This document shows, piece after piece, positions 1-7,642 of a stretch of DNA of 10,595 bases. The DNA lies in contig JAQTRG010000013.1 in NCBI GenBank assembly GCA_028711945.1, positions 1 through 10,595 of the forward strand, given 5' to 3'. Under the pieces are notes generated by a model. That model saw nothing but the letters and a program-made list of their open reading frames with translations, searched no databases and was not told where the DNA came from. This DNA comes from Minisyncoccota bacterium (lineage in GTDB: Bacteria > Patescibacteriota > Minisyncoccia > Minisyncoccales > Minisyncoccaceae). Position 1 is the stretch's first letter. Each line of letters starts with the position of its first letter. A program made the translations under genes and the position numbers.

Positions 1-40
1 TATATGGACTATACTAACAAAAATTAGAATAAAATCAAGG

Positions 41-559
41 CTATTCTTCGTGCTTCTTGGTAATAATATCGAGTCTCATTAATGCATCTTCATATGATTC
101 AAAAAGTTTTTCAATCTCAGTAATGTCAACTCTATACCCTTTTTCTTTTCTAACCTGTTTAGCAATATCTGCCAACTTTATCAAGTCTTCCCTATCAGGA
201 ACATTTTCATCGCTAGCTAGCTCTTTTAAATCATTGCCCTTATACCCAAACCTTTTTAACGCTTTAATGAACAAAACTTCTGTTTTTAATATCGCTGTCT
301 CATATTGCTTCTTGTTTAATAAATATGATATTTCTTTAGCAGCATTAACATATGAAACAGGAGGAATGAATTTTTGAAAACTTAAAAAATCCTTAGCTCT
401 CCTCTTGCTATCATCCAAAATTGATGCTTGATCTTTTAAATAATAATAAAGACCATAAATAAAAACAACAGAAACTACTAAAGCTAACAACTTGAAAGGA
501 AAAAGAAAGCTTGAAAACTCTTGTGATTCGATAAATTTTGTTAATTCAATTACGTCCAT
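41..559 (-). CDS. Single-pass membrane protein of unknown function
   Basis: I do not recognise this 172-residue protein. Residues about 18-40 form one hydrophobic segment, followed by a basic patch (SKRRAK, 51-56). By the positive-inside rule this places a short N-terminus outside and a helical domain of about 130 residues in the cytoplasm. That domain is rich in Lys and Glu, with helices around 70-105 and 123-170. The helix [18 protein letters not shown] (86-103) faintly recalls the C-terminal helical domains of DUF4129 or HEPN-like proteins, but I would not assign a family on that. The ATG lies 14 bases inside the end of gatA, so it is probably co-translated with gatA and is the last gene seen in this run. 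No Shine-Dalgarno motif precedes it. The reading frame is very likely real; the function is unknown. Confidence 0.75.
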   Translation of the reverse strand: MDVIELTKFIESQEFSSFLFPFKLLALVVSVVFIYGLYYYLKDQASILDDSKRRAKDFLSFQKFIPPVSYVNAAKEISYLLNKKQYETAILKTEVLFIKALKRFGYKGNDLKELASDENVPDREDLIKLADIAKQVRKEKGYRVDITEIEKLFESYEDALMRLDIITKKHEE

Positions 560-1976
560 ATTTTTTTTCTATTAATGAAGATATTATAAATAATTTTTCT
601 TCCTCAAATGGAGCTCCGATTAATTGCAATCCTATAGGCAATCCTGTTGATGATTTGCCGCAAGGAATTGAAATTCCTGGAACACCAGCTAAATTAATGG
701 AAACTGTATATATGTCAGCTAAATACATTGACATGGGATCATCTGATTTCTCTCCAATCTTAAATGGCAAACATGGAGAAGTTGGTCCAAGAATAATATC
801 TACTTTTTCTAATACTTTTTCAAAATCTTGTCTGATTAATGTCCTGACCTTAAGCGCTCTTTTATAAAAAGCATCATAATATCCTGAAGACAAGGTATAT
901 GTTCCAAGCATTATTCTTTTCTTAACTTCTTTACCAAAACCATTTGTCCTATTATTCAAATATATATCCATCACCTTATCAACTTCATTGCCATCAAAAG
1001 CAATGCCATATCTCAACCCATCAAAACGAGCTAAATTAGCGCTAGCTTCTGCCGGAGCAATTATATAATAACAAGCAAGAGCATAATCAGTATTGGGCAA
1101 ACTCACTTCAACTATTTCAGCTCCACTAGATTTTAAAAATTCAATTACGTCTTTAACTGATTTCTCAACTTCTTTATCAAGTCCTTCTCCAAAATATTCT
1201 TTAGGAACTACAATTCTAATTTTATCCATCTTAACTTCTTTAATAGAATCCGTGCTAGTCGAATCCATCTTGTCTTTTCCCTTGATTACATCTAAAACAA
1301 TCTTGCAATCTTCAACGGTTTTAGTCATTGGCCCTATTTGGTCTAAAGAAGAAGCAAAAGCAATTAATCCATATCTTGAAACAGCTCCATATGTAGGCTT
1401 TATTCCTGTGATTCCACAAAAAGAAGCTGGCTGCCTAATTGACCCACCTGTATCAGAACCCAGTGCATACACGCATAAATCACCTGCTACAGCTGCTGCT
1501 GAGCCACCCGAGGATCCTCCTGGAACTCTTTCTAAATCATGCGGATTTCTTGTAGGAAAAAATGCAGAATTCTCACAAGAAGAACCCATAGCAAATTCAT
1601 CAAGATTTGTTTTTCCTAAAAACACTGCTCCTGATTTCTTTAACTTTTCAATAACTGTAGCATCGTATTCTGCAATATAGTTTTCAAGAAACTTAGAAGC
1701 AGCAGTACACTTAACTCCCTTTATCATTATATTGTCCTTTATCGCGCAAGGAATACCTGTTAAAATATTCCCCTCACCTTTCTTAATCATTTCGTCAGCT
1801 ATTTTAGCTTGTTCCAATGCTAAATCTTCAGTCACATTAATATATGCTTTAATCTCTTTGTCTTTTTCCTTAATTCTTTCTAAAAAAGCTTTTGTCAGCT
1901 CTAAAGAAGTGAATTCTTTATTCCTTAATCCTTCTGAAACTTCCCCAATTGTCATTTTATAAAAATCAGTCTTCAT
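546..1976 (-). CDS. gatA: Asp/Glu-tRNA amidotransferase subunit A (GatA)
   Basis: Glutaminase/amidase subunit of the GatCAB complex. It releases ammonia from glutamine; GatB then uses this to convert Glu-tRNA(Gln) to Gln-tRNA(Gln), and often Asp-tRNA(Asn) to Asn-tRNA(Asn). The 476-residue length fits the family. The amidase-signature triad is visible: Lys80 (in PCAIKDNI), cis-Ser155 (in [14 protein letters not shown], 152-165) and nucleophile Ser179 (in [10 protein letters not shown], 175-184). The C-terminal part keeps [10 protein letters not shown] and [10 protein letters not shown]. The ATG at 1976 overlaps gatC by 11 bases, implying translational coupling. A second in-frame ATG (codon 8) is a possible alternative start, because many GatA proteins begin just before the equivalent of TIGE. 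gatB is not in the window and would have to lie elsewhere. Confidence 0.96.
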   Translation of the reverse strand: MKTDFYKMTIGEVSEGLRNKEFTSLELTKAFLERIKEKDKEIKAYINVTEDLALEQAKIADEMIKKGEGNILTGIPCAIKDNIMIKGVKCTAASKFLENYIAEYDATVIEKLKKSGAVFLGKTNLDEFAMGSSCENSAFFPTRNPHDLERVPGGSSGGSAAAVAGDLCVYALGSDTGGSIRQPASFCGITGIKPTYGAVSRYGLIAFASSLDQIGPMTKTVEDCKIVLDVIKGKDKMDSTSTDSIKEVKMDKIRIVVPKEYFGEGLDKEVEKSVKDVIEFLKSSGAEIVEVSLPNTDYALACYYIIAPAEASANLARFDGLRYGIAFDGNEVDKVMDIYLNNRTNGFGKEVKKRIMLGTYTLSSGYYDAFYKRALKVRTLIRQDFEKVLEKVDIILGPTSPCLPFKIGEKSDDPMSMYLADIYTVSINLAGVPGISIPCGKSSTGLPIGLQLIGAPFEEEKLFIISSLIEKKYGRN

Positions 1977-2256
1977 TGTATAAAATCTTTTTAACTTCTA
2001 AAAACCTGTCTTTCTTTTTTGAAAAAGCATTGATTAATCCTTCGCTGTCTTTTTTCTCTGAAACGTCTTCTCTAAAAACATTATCTGTTTTAGAAAGATT
2101 AGCTGTTTCTGCTATATTATCAAGATTAAGTTCTTGAAGCTTGTTTATATAATCTAAAATAGAAGAGAATTTATCTCTCATTTCCTCTATCTCATTATCA
2201 TTAATTTTAAGATAAGAAAGCTTAGCTATTTTTCTAATTTCCTCTTCTGATATCAT
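1966..2256 (-). CDS. gatC: Asp/Glu-tRNA amidotransferase subunit C (GatC)
   Basis: Small scaffold subunit that wraps around and stabilises the GatA-GatB contact in GatCAB. The 96-residue length is typical. The N-terminal half shows the GatC pattern: an [12 protein letters not shown] helix (7-18), then a helix ending [15 protein letters not shown] (30-44). FREDV (61-65) matches the usual conserved Arg-Glu-Asp stretch, and the C-terminus ends in the short RFLEVKKIL tail. It directly precedes gatA and overlaps it by 11 bases. The 23-base gap upstream contains a promoter-like sequence with its -10 box six bases before the ATG, and no Shine-Dalgarno motif, so this gene may start a leaderless gatC-gatA message. 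Confidence 0.93.
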   Translation of the reverse strand: MISEEEIRKIAKLSYLKINDNEIEEMRDKFSSILDYINKLQELNLDNIAETANLSKTDNVFREDVSEKKDSEGLINAFSKKKDRFLEVKKILYNED

Positions 2257-2262
2257 AGATTC

Positions 2263-2291
2263 AATATATACTAATACAATTATTTAAGCAA
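2263..2291 (-). promoter_or_regulatory. Putative leaderless promoter for gatC-gatA
   Basis: Read on the minus strand, TTGCTT (2286-2291) and TATATT (2263-2268) are separated by 17 bases. Exactly six bases lie between the -10 box and the gatC ATG, so a normal start site would fall on or beside the A of the ATG. The -35 box matches consensus at three of six positions and overlaps the last codons of the upstream small exported protein. The -10 box matches at five of six. The geometry equals that before murG. In AT-rich DNA such matches can arise by chance, so this is tentative. Confidence 0.4.
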
Positions 2292-2564
2292 TTCTACAAC
2301 TTTATCCCAAATAGCTTGTGCCGCAACTGGAACATCTCTAACCGCTTCACCAATTTCCTTCCTGATTTCACTTAAGGTTTGCTGACTTAAATTGCTTTCT
2401 GCCCAAATTACTGCCTTGTTCCATAAAGGAACTATATTGCTATCAAAAAATGCTACTATCTTATCAACAAACCCACTAGTCTGTTCTATGTTAATCTCAA
2501 AAGCCAAACAAGAAGAAGAGATTAATACAAAAACAATAGACAAAATTAATATTTTCTTAAGCAT
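2280..2564 (-). CDS. Small exported protein of unknown function
   Basis: A 94-residue protein not recognised as a member of a named family. It begins with a textbook signal peptide: basic MLKK, a hydrophobic core ILILSIVFVLISSS, then SCLA with a likely signal peptidase I cut after Ala21. Cys19 does not sit in a good lipobox because the -3 position is Ser, so a lipoprotein is less likely. The mature part of about 73 residues looks amphipathic-helical, with aromatic PLWNKAVIWAE (46-56) and AIWDKVVELL (84-93). The ATG overlaps the end of gltX by eight bases, giving an operon position between gltX and gatC. Exported proteins of this size between translation genes are unusual. The reading frame is plausible from the signal peptide and its fit between neighbours. 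Confidence 0.7.
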   Translation of the reverse strand: MLKKILILSIVFVLISSSCLAFEINIEQTSGFVDKIVAFFDSNIVPLWNKAVIWAESNLSQQTLSEIRKEIGEAVRDVPVAAQAIWDKVVELLK

Positions 2565-4026
2565 ATTTTTGAATAGCTTTTTTAATTCTTTTTAATGTTT
2601 CTTCTTTTCCCAATGCTTCCATTAATTCTATCGGACCTGCAGAACTCTTTTTGCCTGTCAAAGAAACTCTTAATGGCCACAAAAGATTACCTCTGTTTTC
2701 CATTTTTTCTGCTTCTGCCAAAAAAATCTTTTCAAGATTCTGCTTCGTATACTCTTCTGCTCCCAAAACAAGTTCGTATGATTTTTCCAAAGAAGCAACC
2801 ACATCTTTGTCTTCCATGGTTTTCCATTTTAACAAATCTTTTTCATATCCTAAATCTTCTTTAAAAAATATATCTACCAACTCAACAATTTCAGAAAGCT
2901 TCTTTAATCTTTCTTGATATAATGATATTGCTTTCTCAATAAATGGAGAAGAAATTTCTTCACTTATCAGCCCTGCTTTTTTCAAATATGGCAGACATCT
3001 TTCTGTAAGCTCTTTGATTGGCATTTTTCTAATATACAAACCATTGACCCAATCCAACTTATCAATATTAAATATAGCTCCTGATTTTTGTATCTTTTCC
3101 AAAGAAAAATCATGAATTAATTCTTCCATTGTATATATTTCTTTTTCTGTTCCAGGATTCCATCCTAAAAAAGCTATAAAGTTAATTAATGCTTCTGGAA
3201 GATATCCTGCCTCTATATATTCATCGATAGAAGTCTTCCCATCTCTTTTCGACATCTTTTTTCTGTCAGCTCCAAGAATTAAAGACAAATGTGCATATCT
3301 AGGAACATCGAATCCCATTGCTTTGATTAATAATATCTGTTTCGGAGTGTTAGGAATATGATCTTCTCCTCTGATAACATAATTTATCTGCATATCAATA
3401 TCATCGACAACACAGGTAAAGTTATACAAATAATTATCAAAATCTTTAGCAATTACGAAATCTCCAATTGTACTAGAATCAACTTCAATTTTTCCTCTAA
3501 TTAAATCGTCAAAAACTATCTTTTCTCCAAATGGAGCTTTAAATCTAATAACTGACCTCTTTCCTTCTTTTAAATATTTTTCAACTGTTTCTTTGTCTAA
3601 ATCTCTACATTTTCCGTTATAAATAGGAGCTTCTCCTATGGACATTAGATATTGTTTTTGTGACTCAACATCTTCTTTAGAACAAAAACAATGATAAGCA
3701 TGCCCTTCTTCAATAAGCTTTTCTAGATATTTTTTGTATATTCCATTTCTTTCGCTCTGTCTGTAGGGATCATGTGGCCCACTCATTTCTGGCCCTTCAT
3801 CCCAATTCATTCCCATCCACTTTAAATTACCCATCAATTGGGTTTCAAATTCTCTCTTTGATCTTTCTTTGTCAGTATCCTCAATTCTTAAAATAAACTT
3901 TCCATTATTTTTCTTAGAAAATAAATAATTGAACAATGCTGTTCTTGCTCCTCCAATATGAAAAGGACCTGTCGGAGACGGCGCATATCTTGTCCTTATT
4001 TCTTTTTCTTCCTTTTTTGCAATCAT
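2557..4026 (-). CDS. gltX: Glutamyl-tRNA synthetase (GltX)
   Basis: Class I aminoacyl-tRNA synthetase that charges tRNA(Glu) with L-glutamate using ATP. In organisms relying on GatCAB it often also charges tRNA(Gln). The length of 489 residues is normal. The N-terminal Rossmann domain carries YAPSPTGPFHIGGARTALF (14-32, HIGH-type motif HIGG at 23-26) and RIEDTD (47-52). A possible zinc site appears as Cys113-x-Cys115 with Tyr136 and Cys140, as in zinc-binding bacterial GluRS. VIRGEDHIPNTPKQ lies at 217-230 and the ATP-binding loop KMSKR at 257-261. The helical anticodon-binding region fills the rest. The start ATG overlaps the murG stop as ATGA, so the two are probably translationally coupled. 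Adjacency to gatC and gatA fits a non-discriminating enzyme, but I cannot decide that from the sequence. Confidence 0.97.
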   Translation of the reverse strand: MIAKKEEKEIRTRYAPSPTGPFHIGGARTALFNYLFSKKNNGKFILRIEDTDKERSKREFETQLMGNLKWMGMNWDEGPEMSGPHDPYRQSERNGIYKKYLEKLIEEGHAYHCFCSKEDVESQKQYLMSIGEAPIYNGKCRDLDKETVEKYLKEGKRSVIRFKAPFGEKIVFDDLIRGKIEVDSSTIGDFVIAKDFDNYLYNFTCVVDDIDMQINYVIRGEDHIPNTPKQILLIKAMGFDVPRYAHLSLILGADRKKMSKRDGKTSIDEYIEAGYLPEALINFIAFLGWNPGTEKEIYTMEELIHDFSLEKIQKSGAIFNIDKLDWVNGLYIRKMPIKELTERCLPYLKKAGLISEEISSPFIEKAISLYQERLKKLSEIVELVDIFFKEDLGYEKDLLKWKTMEDKDVVASLEKSYELVLGAEEYTKQNLEKIFLAEAEKMENRGNLLWPLRVSLTGKKSSAGPIELMEALGKEETLKRIKKAIQKYA

Positions 4027-5141
4027 GATAAATAGTCTAAAATATACTTTGATATTGCATCAGCAGCATCTGGTTTCGAAAAAGCTTCCGCTGATTTTTT
4101 CATTGTTTCTGCATGTACATTTATAACATCTTTTATCTTTTCCAAAAACAAATGATATGTAAAATTACTTTCTTCTAGAACAATACAAGCGCCTGAATCA
4201 GCATAGGCATAAGCATTTTTAACTTGATGATTCTGAGCTGATTCTGGAAGTGGGATAAGGATGCTTGGTTTTTTTAATGCTGCAAGTTCAAATATGCTTC
4301 CTGCTCCAGCCCTAGATATAACACAATCAGCAACAGCATATGCATGCTTTAATTCATTTTCATCTAAAAAGAACGTTGGGTGATAGTATTTTTTAAAATC
4401 ATCTGTAATAAATGCTGCTGACTCTCTCATAACTTTTTTAAAATCTGAAATACCTGTTTGATGTATCACTTCAAATTCTTTTAATAACTCTGGAAGCGTT
4501 TCAAGTATTACCTCATTAATCCTTTCACTACCCTGAGATCCTCCAAACACCAAAATCAATGGCTTGTCAGATATTAATTTAAATATCTTTTTTGCTTCTT
4601 CTTTGTTCCCTTCTGTTAAATTTTTCCTAAACGGATTTCCAGTCTCAATCATTTTTCCTTTAGGAAAATACTCAGTTTTATCTATTGGAAAAGAAACAAA
4701 TATCTTTTCTGAGAACACGCTACAAATTTTATTTGCTAGTCCTGGATCAATATCTGATTCGTGTAAAAATATAGGTATTCTCAATATCCAGCCTGCTATT
4801 ACCACTGGTATCGATCCAAATCCGCCTTTGCTAACGATAACATCTGGCATGGTGAAAAACATTATCGAGAAAGCTTGAAAAATACCGAAAGGAATTTTAA
4901 AGAACAAATCTATAAAATTAAACATTACAGAGCTAAAAGATAAATATCTTCTTATCTTTCCGCAAGAGATATAATATGTTTTTATCTTCTCTTTTCCCAT
5001 GAAAGCAGAAGAGCAAAAATCTTTAGGTCCAATATATGACAAATTTAAATCAAGCCCCTTTTTATTAGCTTCTTGAGCAATGGCAATAATAGGAAAAACA
5101 TGTCCCCCTGTTCCGCCACCTGTAAATAAAATCTTTTTCAT
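4023..5141 (-). CDS. murG: Lipid II synthase, UDP-GlcNAc:lipid I GlcNAc transferase (MurG)
   Basis: Peripheral membrane GT-B glycosyltransferase on the cytoplasmic face. It transfers GlcNAc from UDP-GlcNAc to lipid I, giving lipid II. The 372 residues cover both Rossmann domains. Visible motifs are GGGTGGHVFP (8-17, with His14 at the conserved position), SKGGFGSIPVVIAG (104-117), HESDIDPGLANK (127-138), GGSQGSERINE (200-210), SRAGAGSIFELAA (276-288) and SAQNHQVKNA (301-310, the nucleotide-binding Gln/His stretch). HESDIDPG replaces the more familiar HEQN-type loop. The gene follows ftsW after 38 bases and overlaps gltX by four. Upstream there is a promoter-like element and no correctly spaced Shine-Dalgarno motif (AAGG is one base from the ATG). 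Confidence 0.96.
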   Translation of the reverse strand: MKKILFTGGGTGGHVFPIIAIAQEANKKGLDLNLSYIGPKDFCSSAFMGKEKIKTYYISCGKIRRYLSFSSVMFNFIDLFFKIPFGIFQAFSIMFFTMPDVIVSKGGFGSIPVVIAGWILRIPIFLHESDIDPGLANKICSVFSEKIFVSFPIDKTEYFPKGKMIETGNPFRKNLTEGNKEEAKKIFKLISDKPLILVFGGSQGSERINEVILETLPELLKEFEVIHQTGISDFKKVMRESAAFITDDFKKYYHPTFFLDENELKHAYAVADCVISRAGAGSIFELAALKKPSILIPLPESAQNHQVKNAYAYADSGACIVLEESNFTYHLFLEKIKDVINVHAETMKKSAEAFSKPDAADAISKYILDYLS

Positions 5142-5147
5142 ACCTTA

Positions 5148-5176
5148 AATATAGTATTTTTTAGGGTTTTTAACAA
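5148..5176 (-). promoter_or_regulatory. Putative leaderless promoter for murG
   Basis: On the minus strand TTGTTA (5171-5176) is followed after 17 bases by TATATT (5148-5153), then six bases (TAAGGT) and the murG ATG. The -35 box matches consensus at four of six positions and the -10 box at five of six. A start site at the usual distance would coincide with the A of the ATG. The element fills the only gap between ftsW and murG. It would allow murG, gltX and downstream genes to be transcribed separately from ftsW. Confidence 0.45.
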
Positions 5177-5179
5177 GTA

Positions 5180-6268
5180 TCATCCTTTAGCATGCAAAGA
5201 TGCATTCAAAAGCATTCCGCAACCGATGAGCTCGGCTATTAAATGAGAGCCTCCATAACTGATAAATGGCAAAGGAATTCCAGTCAATGGAACCAAATTA
5301 AGCATTGCACCGATATTAACAAATGCCTGGACAATTATCCAAGAACCGATTCCTATTACAAGCAACCTTAAATATTCATCATTAATCCTCCTAGCTATTG
5401 ATAGAGAAGAATAAAAGAAAATTAAAAACAAAATAATTAAAACTAAACAACCAGCAAATCCAGTTTCTTCTGCAAATATGGCAAAAATAGAATCAGAAAT
5501 TGATTGAGGCAAAAATCCAAACTTTTGTATGCTAAATCCTAAACCAGAACCAAACAATCCTCCAGACCCCACAGAAATCAAAGCCTGATTAATATGATAA
5601 CCAACCCCCAATGTATCTGTCCCTGGGTGTAGATATGTATACAGTCTTTCTATCCTATGGGGAGCAATAAAAATTAACCCTATAAATCCAGCCAAAGCAG
5701 TAAAAAATATCATCAATGTCTGCTTTATCGGCGTTTTGGAACAAAAAAACATTATGAAAGCAATTGAAAACAAAGCGATTAATGTTCCCATATCATTTTG
5801 TAAAAATAATGAAAAGAACACTAGACCACTAATAATTATAAAAGATATAAATTTTCTTCTTTGCTTTTCATTGTTTAATATAGCTGCTAAATATATTATC
5901 ATTGCTATTTTTAAAACCTCAGAAGGTTGAAGGCTACCAAAAAATCCAAGTGACAACCACCTAGTTGCTCCCAACTCTGTTTTACTCAAAGCTGGAACAA
6001 AAACTAAAAGCATAAGAATATATGCTCCAATAAAAATAGGTAAACTCCATTTCTTTAAATTGTGTAATGGAATTTTAAAAGCAACAAATCCCAATAGCAA
6101 TCCTGGTAAAAGTCCCCAAAGCAATTGATGGAACAAATAATAATTAGGGTTATTGGTCACTTTCATTGATAAAGGAACAGAAGATGTGGCTAATGCTAAA
6201 ATACCAATAACAATCAAAATACAAATTGTGACAAAAAGCGTAATGTTTGGAAAATTCTTAATCTTCAT
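5180..6268 (-). CDS. ftsW: SEDS peptidoglycan polymerase / division protein FtsW
   Basis: Polytopic SEDS-family glycosyltransferase that polymerises lipid II; FtsW works at the septum with a class B PBP. The 362 residues hold roughly ten hydrophobic segments. Family signatures are GATRWLSLGFFGSLQPSEVLK (100-120), QNDMGT (157-162, usually QPDLGT), GYHINQALISVGSGGLFGSG (223-242), LPQSISDSIFAIFAEETG (253-270) and PLTGIPLPFISYGGS (327-341). Asp259 in SDSIFA corresponds by hand alignment to the putative catalytic Asp in the usual HTDFIFA loop, with His and Thr changed to Ile and Ser. FtsW is preferred over RodA because of the place between murD and murG. The ATG overlaps the murD stop as ATGA. Confidence 0.93.
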   Translation of the reverse strand: MKIKNFPNITLFVTICILIVIGILALATSSVPLSMKVTNNPNYYLFHQLLWGLLPGLLLGFVAFKIPLHNLKKWSLPIFIGAYILMLLVFVPALSKTELGATRWLSLGFFGSLQPSEVLKIAMIIYLAAILNNEKQRRKFISFIIISGLVFFSLFLQNDMGTLIALFSIAFIMFFCSKTPIKQTLMIFFTALAGFIGLIFIAPHRIERLYTYLHPGTDTLGVGYHINQALISVGSGGLFGSGLGFSIQKFGFLPQSISDSIFAIFAEETGFAGCLVLIILFLIFFYSSLSIARRINDEYLRLLVIGIGSWIIVQAFVNIGAMLNLVPLTGIPLPFISYGGSHLIAELIGCGMLLNASLHAKG

Positions 6269-7578
6269 TTTCCATATTTAATTATAAACTTCTTAAATTG
6301 TTCCCCCCTATCTTTATAGTCAACAAACGTTCCGAAGCTGGGAGACGCAGGAGATAATAAGCATATCTTCCCTGCACTAGTTTTTTGAAAACACTTTTTA
6401 ACAGCATCTTCCATGTTTCCTACAAATACATGTTTAACTTTTCCTTCTCTCTTTTCTACTTCTTTTAATATTCTTTCTCCAGAAGGATTAAAAAGAATTA
6501 AATTCTTGACTTTGCTCTTAACAATTCTTTCTGCCAATTTTCCATGCTTTATCCCCCTATCAAATCCTCCAACAATTAAAGTCTCAACATCATTGCCCAA
6601 TGAATCTAAGGCAAAAATAGCTGCTTCGGGGATGGTAGAGATCGAATCATCATAGAATCTAATTCCATTGTATTCTCCAATAAACTCCAATCGATGAGCT
6701 GGCCTCTTAAATTTCTTAAAAGCTTTGATAATCTTTTCCTCTTTGATTCCTAAAATCTTAAAAACATTCAAAGCTGCTACCAGATTATCAATATGTGTTA
6801 TCTCTAAAAACTCTTGATTATTTTTTAAAAACTTAGAAAAATCATCTGCATTAATTTCAATCTTTTTTGACTTTGCTTTTTCAGCCAAATTCTTAATTTC
6901 TTTAATCTTCGAATTGAAGACAAAGTAATCATCTTTTTTCTGATATTTAACGATATTCGCTTTAGCTAAAAAGTATTCTTTGAAATTCTTGTAATAATCT
7001 AAATGTTCTAGATAAACATTCAAGAACAATCCAATATGTGGACTCTTCTCTAAAGACTGAAGCTGATGAGAAGATAATTCATATACAAAAATATCTTCTT
7101 TTTTAGCATTTAATAAAAAGGACAATGATGGTGTTTCAATGTTGCCAACTAAATATGATTTCATTCCAGCCTCTTTCAAAACAGAATAAATCAAAGAAGA
7201 TGTTGTACTTTTACCCTTAGTTCCAGTTATTCCAATTATCATTCCAGGACAATTATCAAAAAACAATTCAGTCTGACTAGTTACCTTTGTTCTCTTGCTT
7301 AAATACTTTTTAATGGAAGATAAGAGTATTCCTGGAGATTTGATAATAATATCAAAGCCTTTAATGTTTCTTAAATAATCTTCTCCCAAAAACAATTCTA
7401 CTTTTTTGTCTTTTAACAATTTCTTAGTATCAACGCTCAAATCTTCAAACTTCTTTTTGTCAGCGATAAATAAAACTTGTTTGGGAAATATGTGTCTTAA
7501 AAAAACAAAAGAATCGACACCCTCTCTGCCAATTCCCAAAATCAAAACTTTCTTATTTTTTAGTTCTTTTATCTTCAT
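6265..7578 (-). CDS. murD2: MurD2-like UDP-MurNAc-L-Ala:L-glutamate ligase
   Basis: Mur ligase that adds glutamate to UDP-MurNAc-L-Ala with ATP. With the ATG at 7578 it has 437 residues. Motifs are LILGIGREG (12-20), P-loop GITGTKGKSTT (116-126), GNIETPS (145-151), ELSSHQLQ (167-174), NVYLEHLDYY (187-196), likely carbamylated Lys206, HRLEFIGEYNGIRFYDDSIST (295-315), GGFDRG (337-342), LSPASPSFGTF (408-418) and DRG (423-425). GTKGKSTT and DSIST replace the GTNGKST and NDSKATN of classical D-Glu-adding MurD. With a MurL homologue nearby this points to the L-Glu-specific MurD2 subfamily. Ordinary MurD remains possible. An in-frame TTG at 7608 would add ten residues, but it lies on the terminator U-tract and the extra residues do not resemble the family start. 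ftsW overlaps by four bases. Confidence 0.9.
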   Translation of the reverse strand: MKIKELKNKKVLILGIGREGVDSFVFLRHIFPKQVLFIADKKKFEDLSVDTKKLLKDKKVELFLGEDYLRNIKGFDIIIKSPGILLSSIKKYLSKRTKVTSQTELFFDNCPGMIIGITGTKGKSTTSSLIYSVLKEAGMKSYLVGNIETPSLSFLLNAKKEDIFVYELSSHQLQSLEKSPHIGLFLNVYLEHLDYYKNFKEYFLAKANIVKYQKKDDYFVFNSKIKEIKNLAEKAKSKKIEINADDFSKFLKNNQEFLEITHIDNLVAALNVFKILGIKEEKIIKAFKKFKRPAHRLEFIGEYNGIRFYDDSISTIPEAAIFALDSLGNDVETLIVGGFDRGIKHGKLAERIVKSKVKNLILFNPSGERILKEVEKREGKVKHVFVGNMEDAVKKCFQKTSAGKICLLSPASPSFGTFVDYKDRGEQFKKFIIKYGK

Positions 7579-7606
7579 TAGATATAATTTAACATAATTT
7601 AGCAAC

Positions 7607-7642
7607 AAAAAAAAGACCTTTGTTTAATTGCTCGCGGTCTTT
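7607..7642 (-). terminator. Intrinsic terminator after the hydrolase gene
   Basis: On the minus strand AAAGACC (7642-7636) pairs with GGTCTTT (7618-7612) across a 17-base loop. The 3' arm runs into eight consecutive T residues (7614-7607). The 5' arm overlaps the last codons of the hydrolase gene and the stop codon lies in the loop. The loop is long, so the hairpin is of medium strength, but the U-tract and position are right for ending the hydrolase transcript. It stands between the hydrolase and murD2. Confidence 0.6.

Noticed and set aside
8..38. Promoter-like TTGATT with TAGTAT or TATAGT on the minus strand after the last gene
   Set aside because: Spacing is 16 or 19 bases with weak boxes in AT-rich DNA, and the downstream gene is outside the window, so it cannot be supported. 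The first 40 bases hold nothing else I recognise.
1093..1680. Long plus-strand open frame of 195 codons antisense to gatA
   Set aside because: It is the shadow of a clearly conserved GatA coding frame, its translation has no recognisable motif, and no start signal is evident. Other plus-strand frames in the window are shadows of the same kind.
7606..7608. TTG start adding ten residues to MurD2
   Set aside because: The codon uses the last bases of the terminator U-tract and the added LLNYVKLYL does not resemble the family N-terminus. The ATG at 7578 puts the first beta strand at the usual distance. AAAGG eight bases before the TTG keeps it barely possible.
7579..7620. Promoter for murD2 (TTGTTG, 16 bases, TATATC)
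   Set aside because: The -10 box would lie two bases from the ATG, so the start site would fall inside the gene. No other combination gives good boxes.
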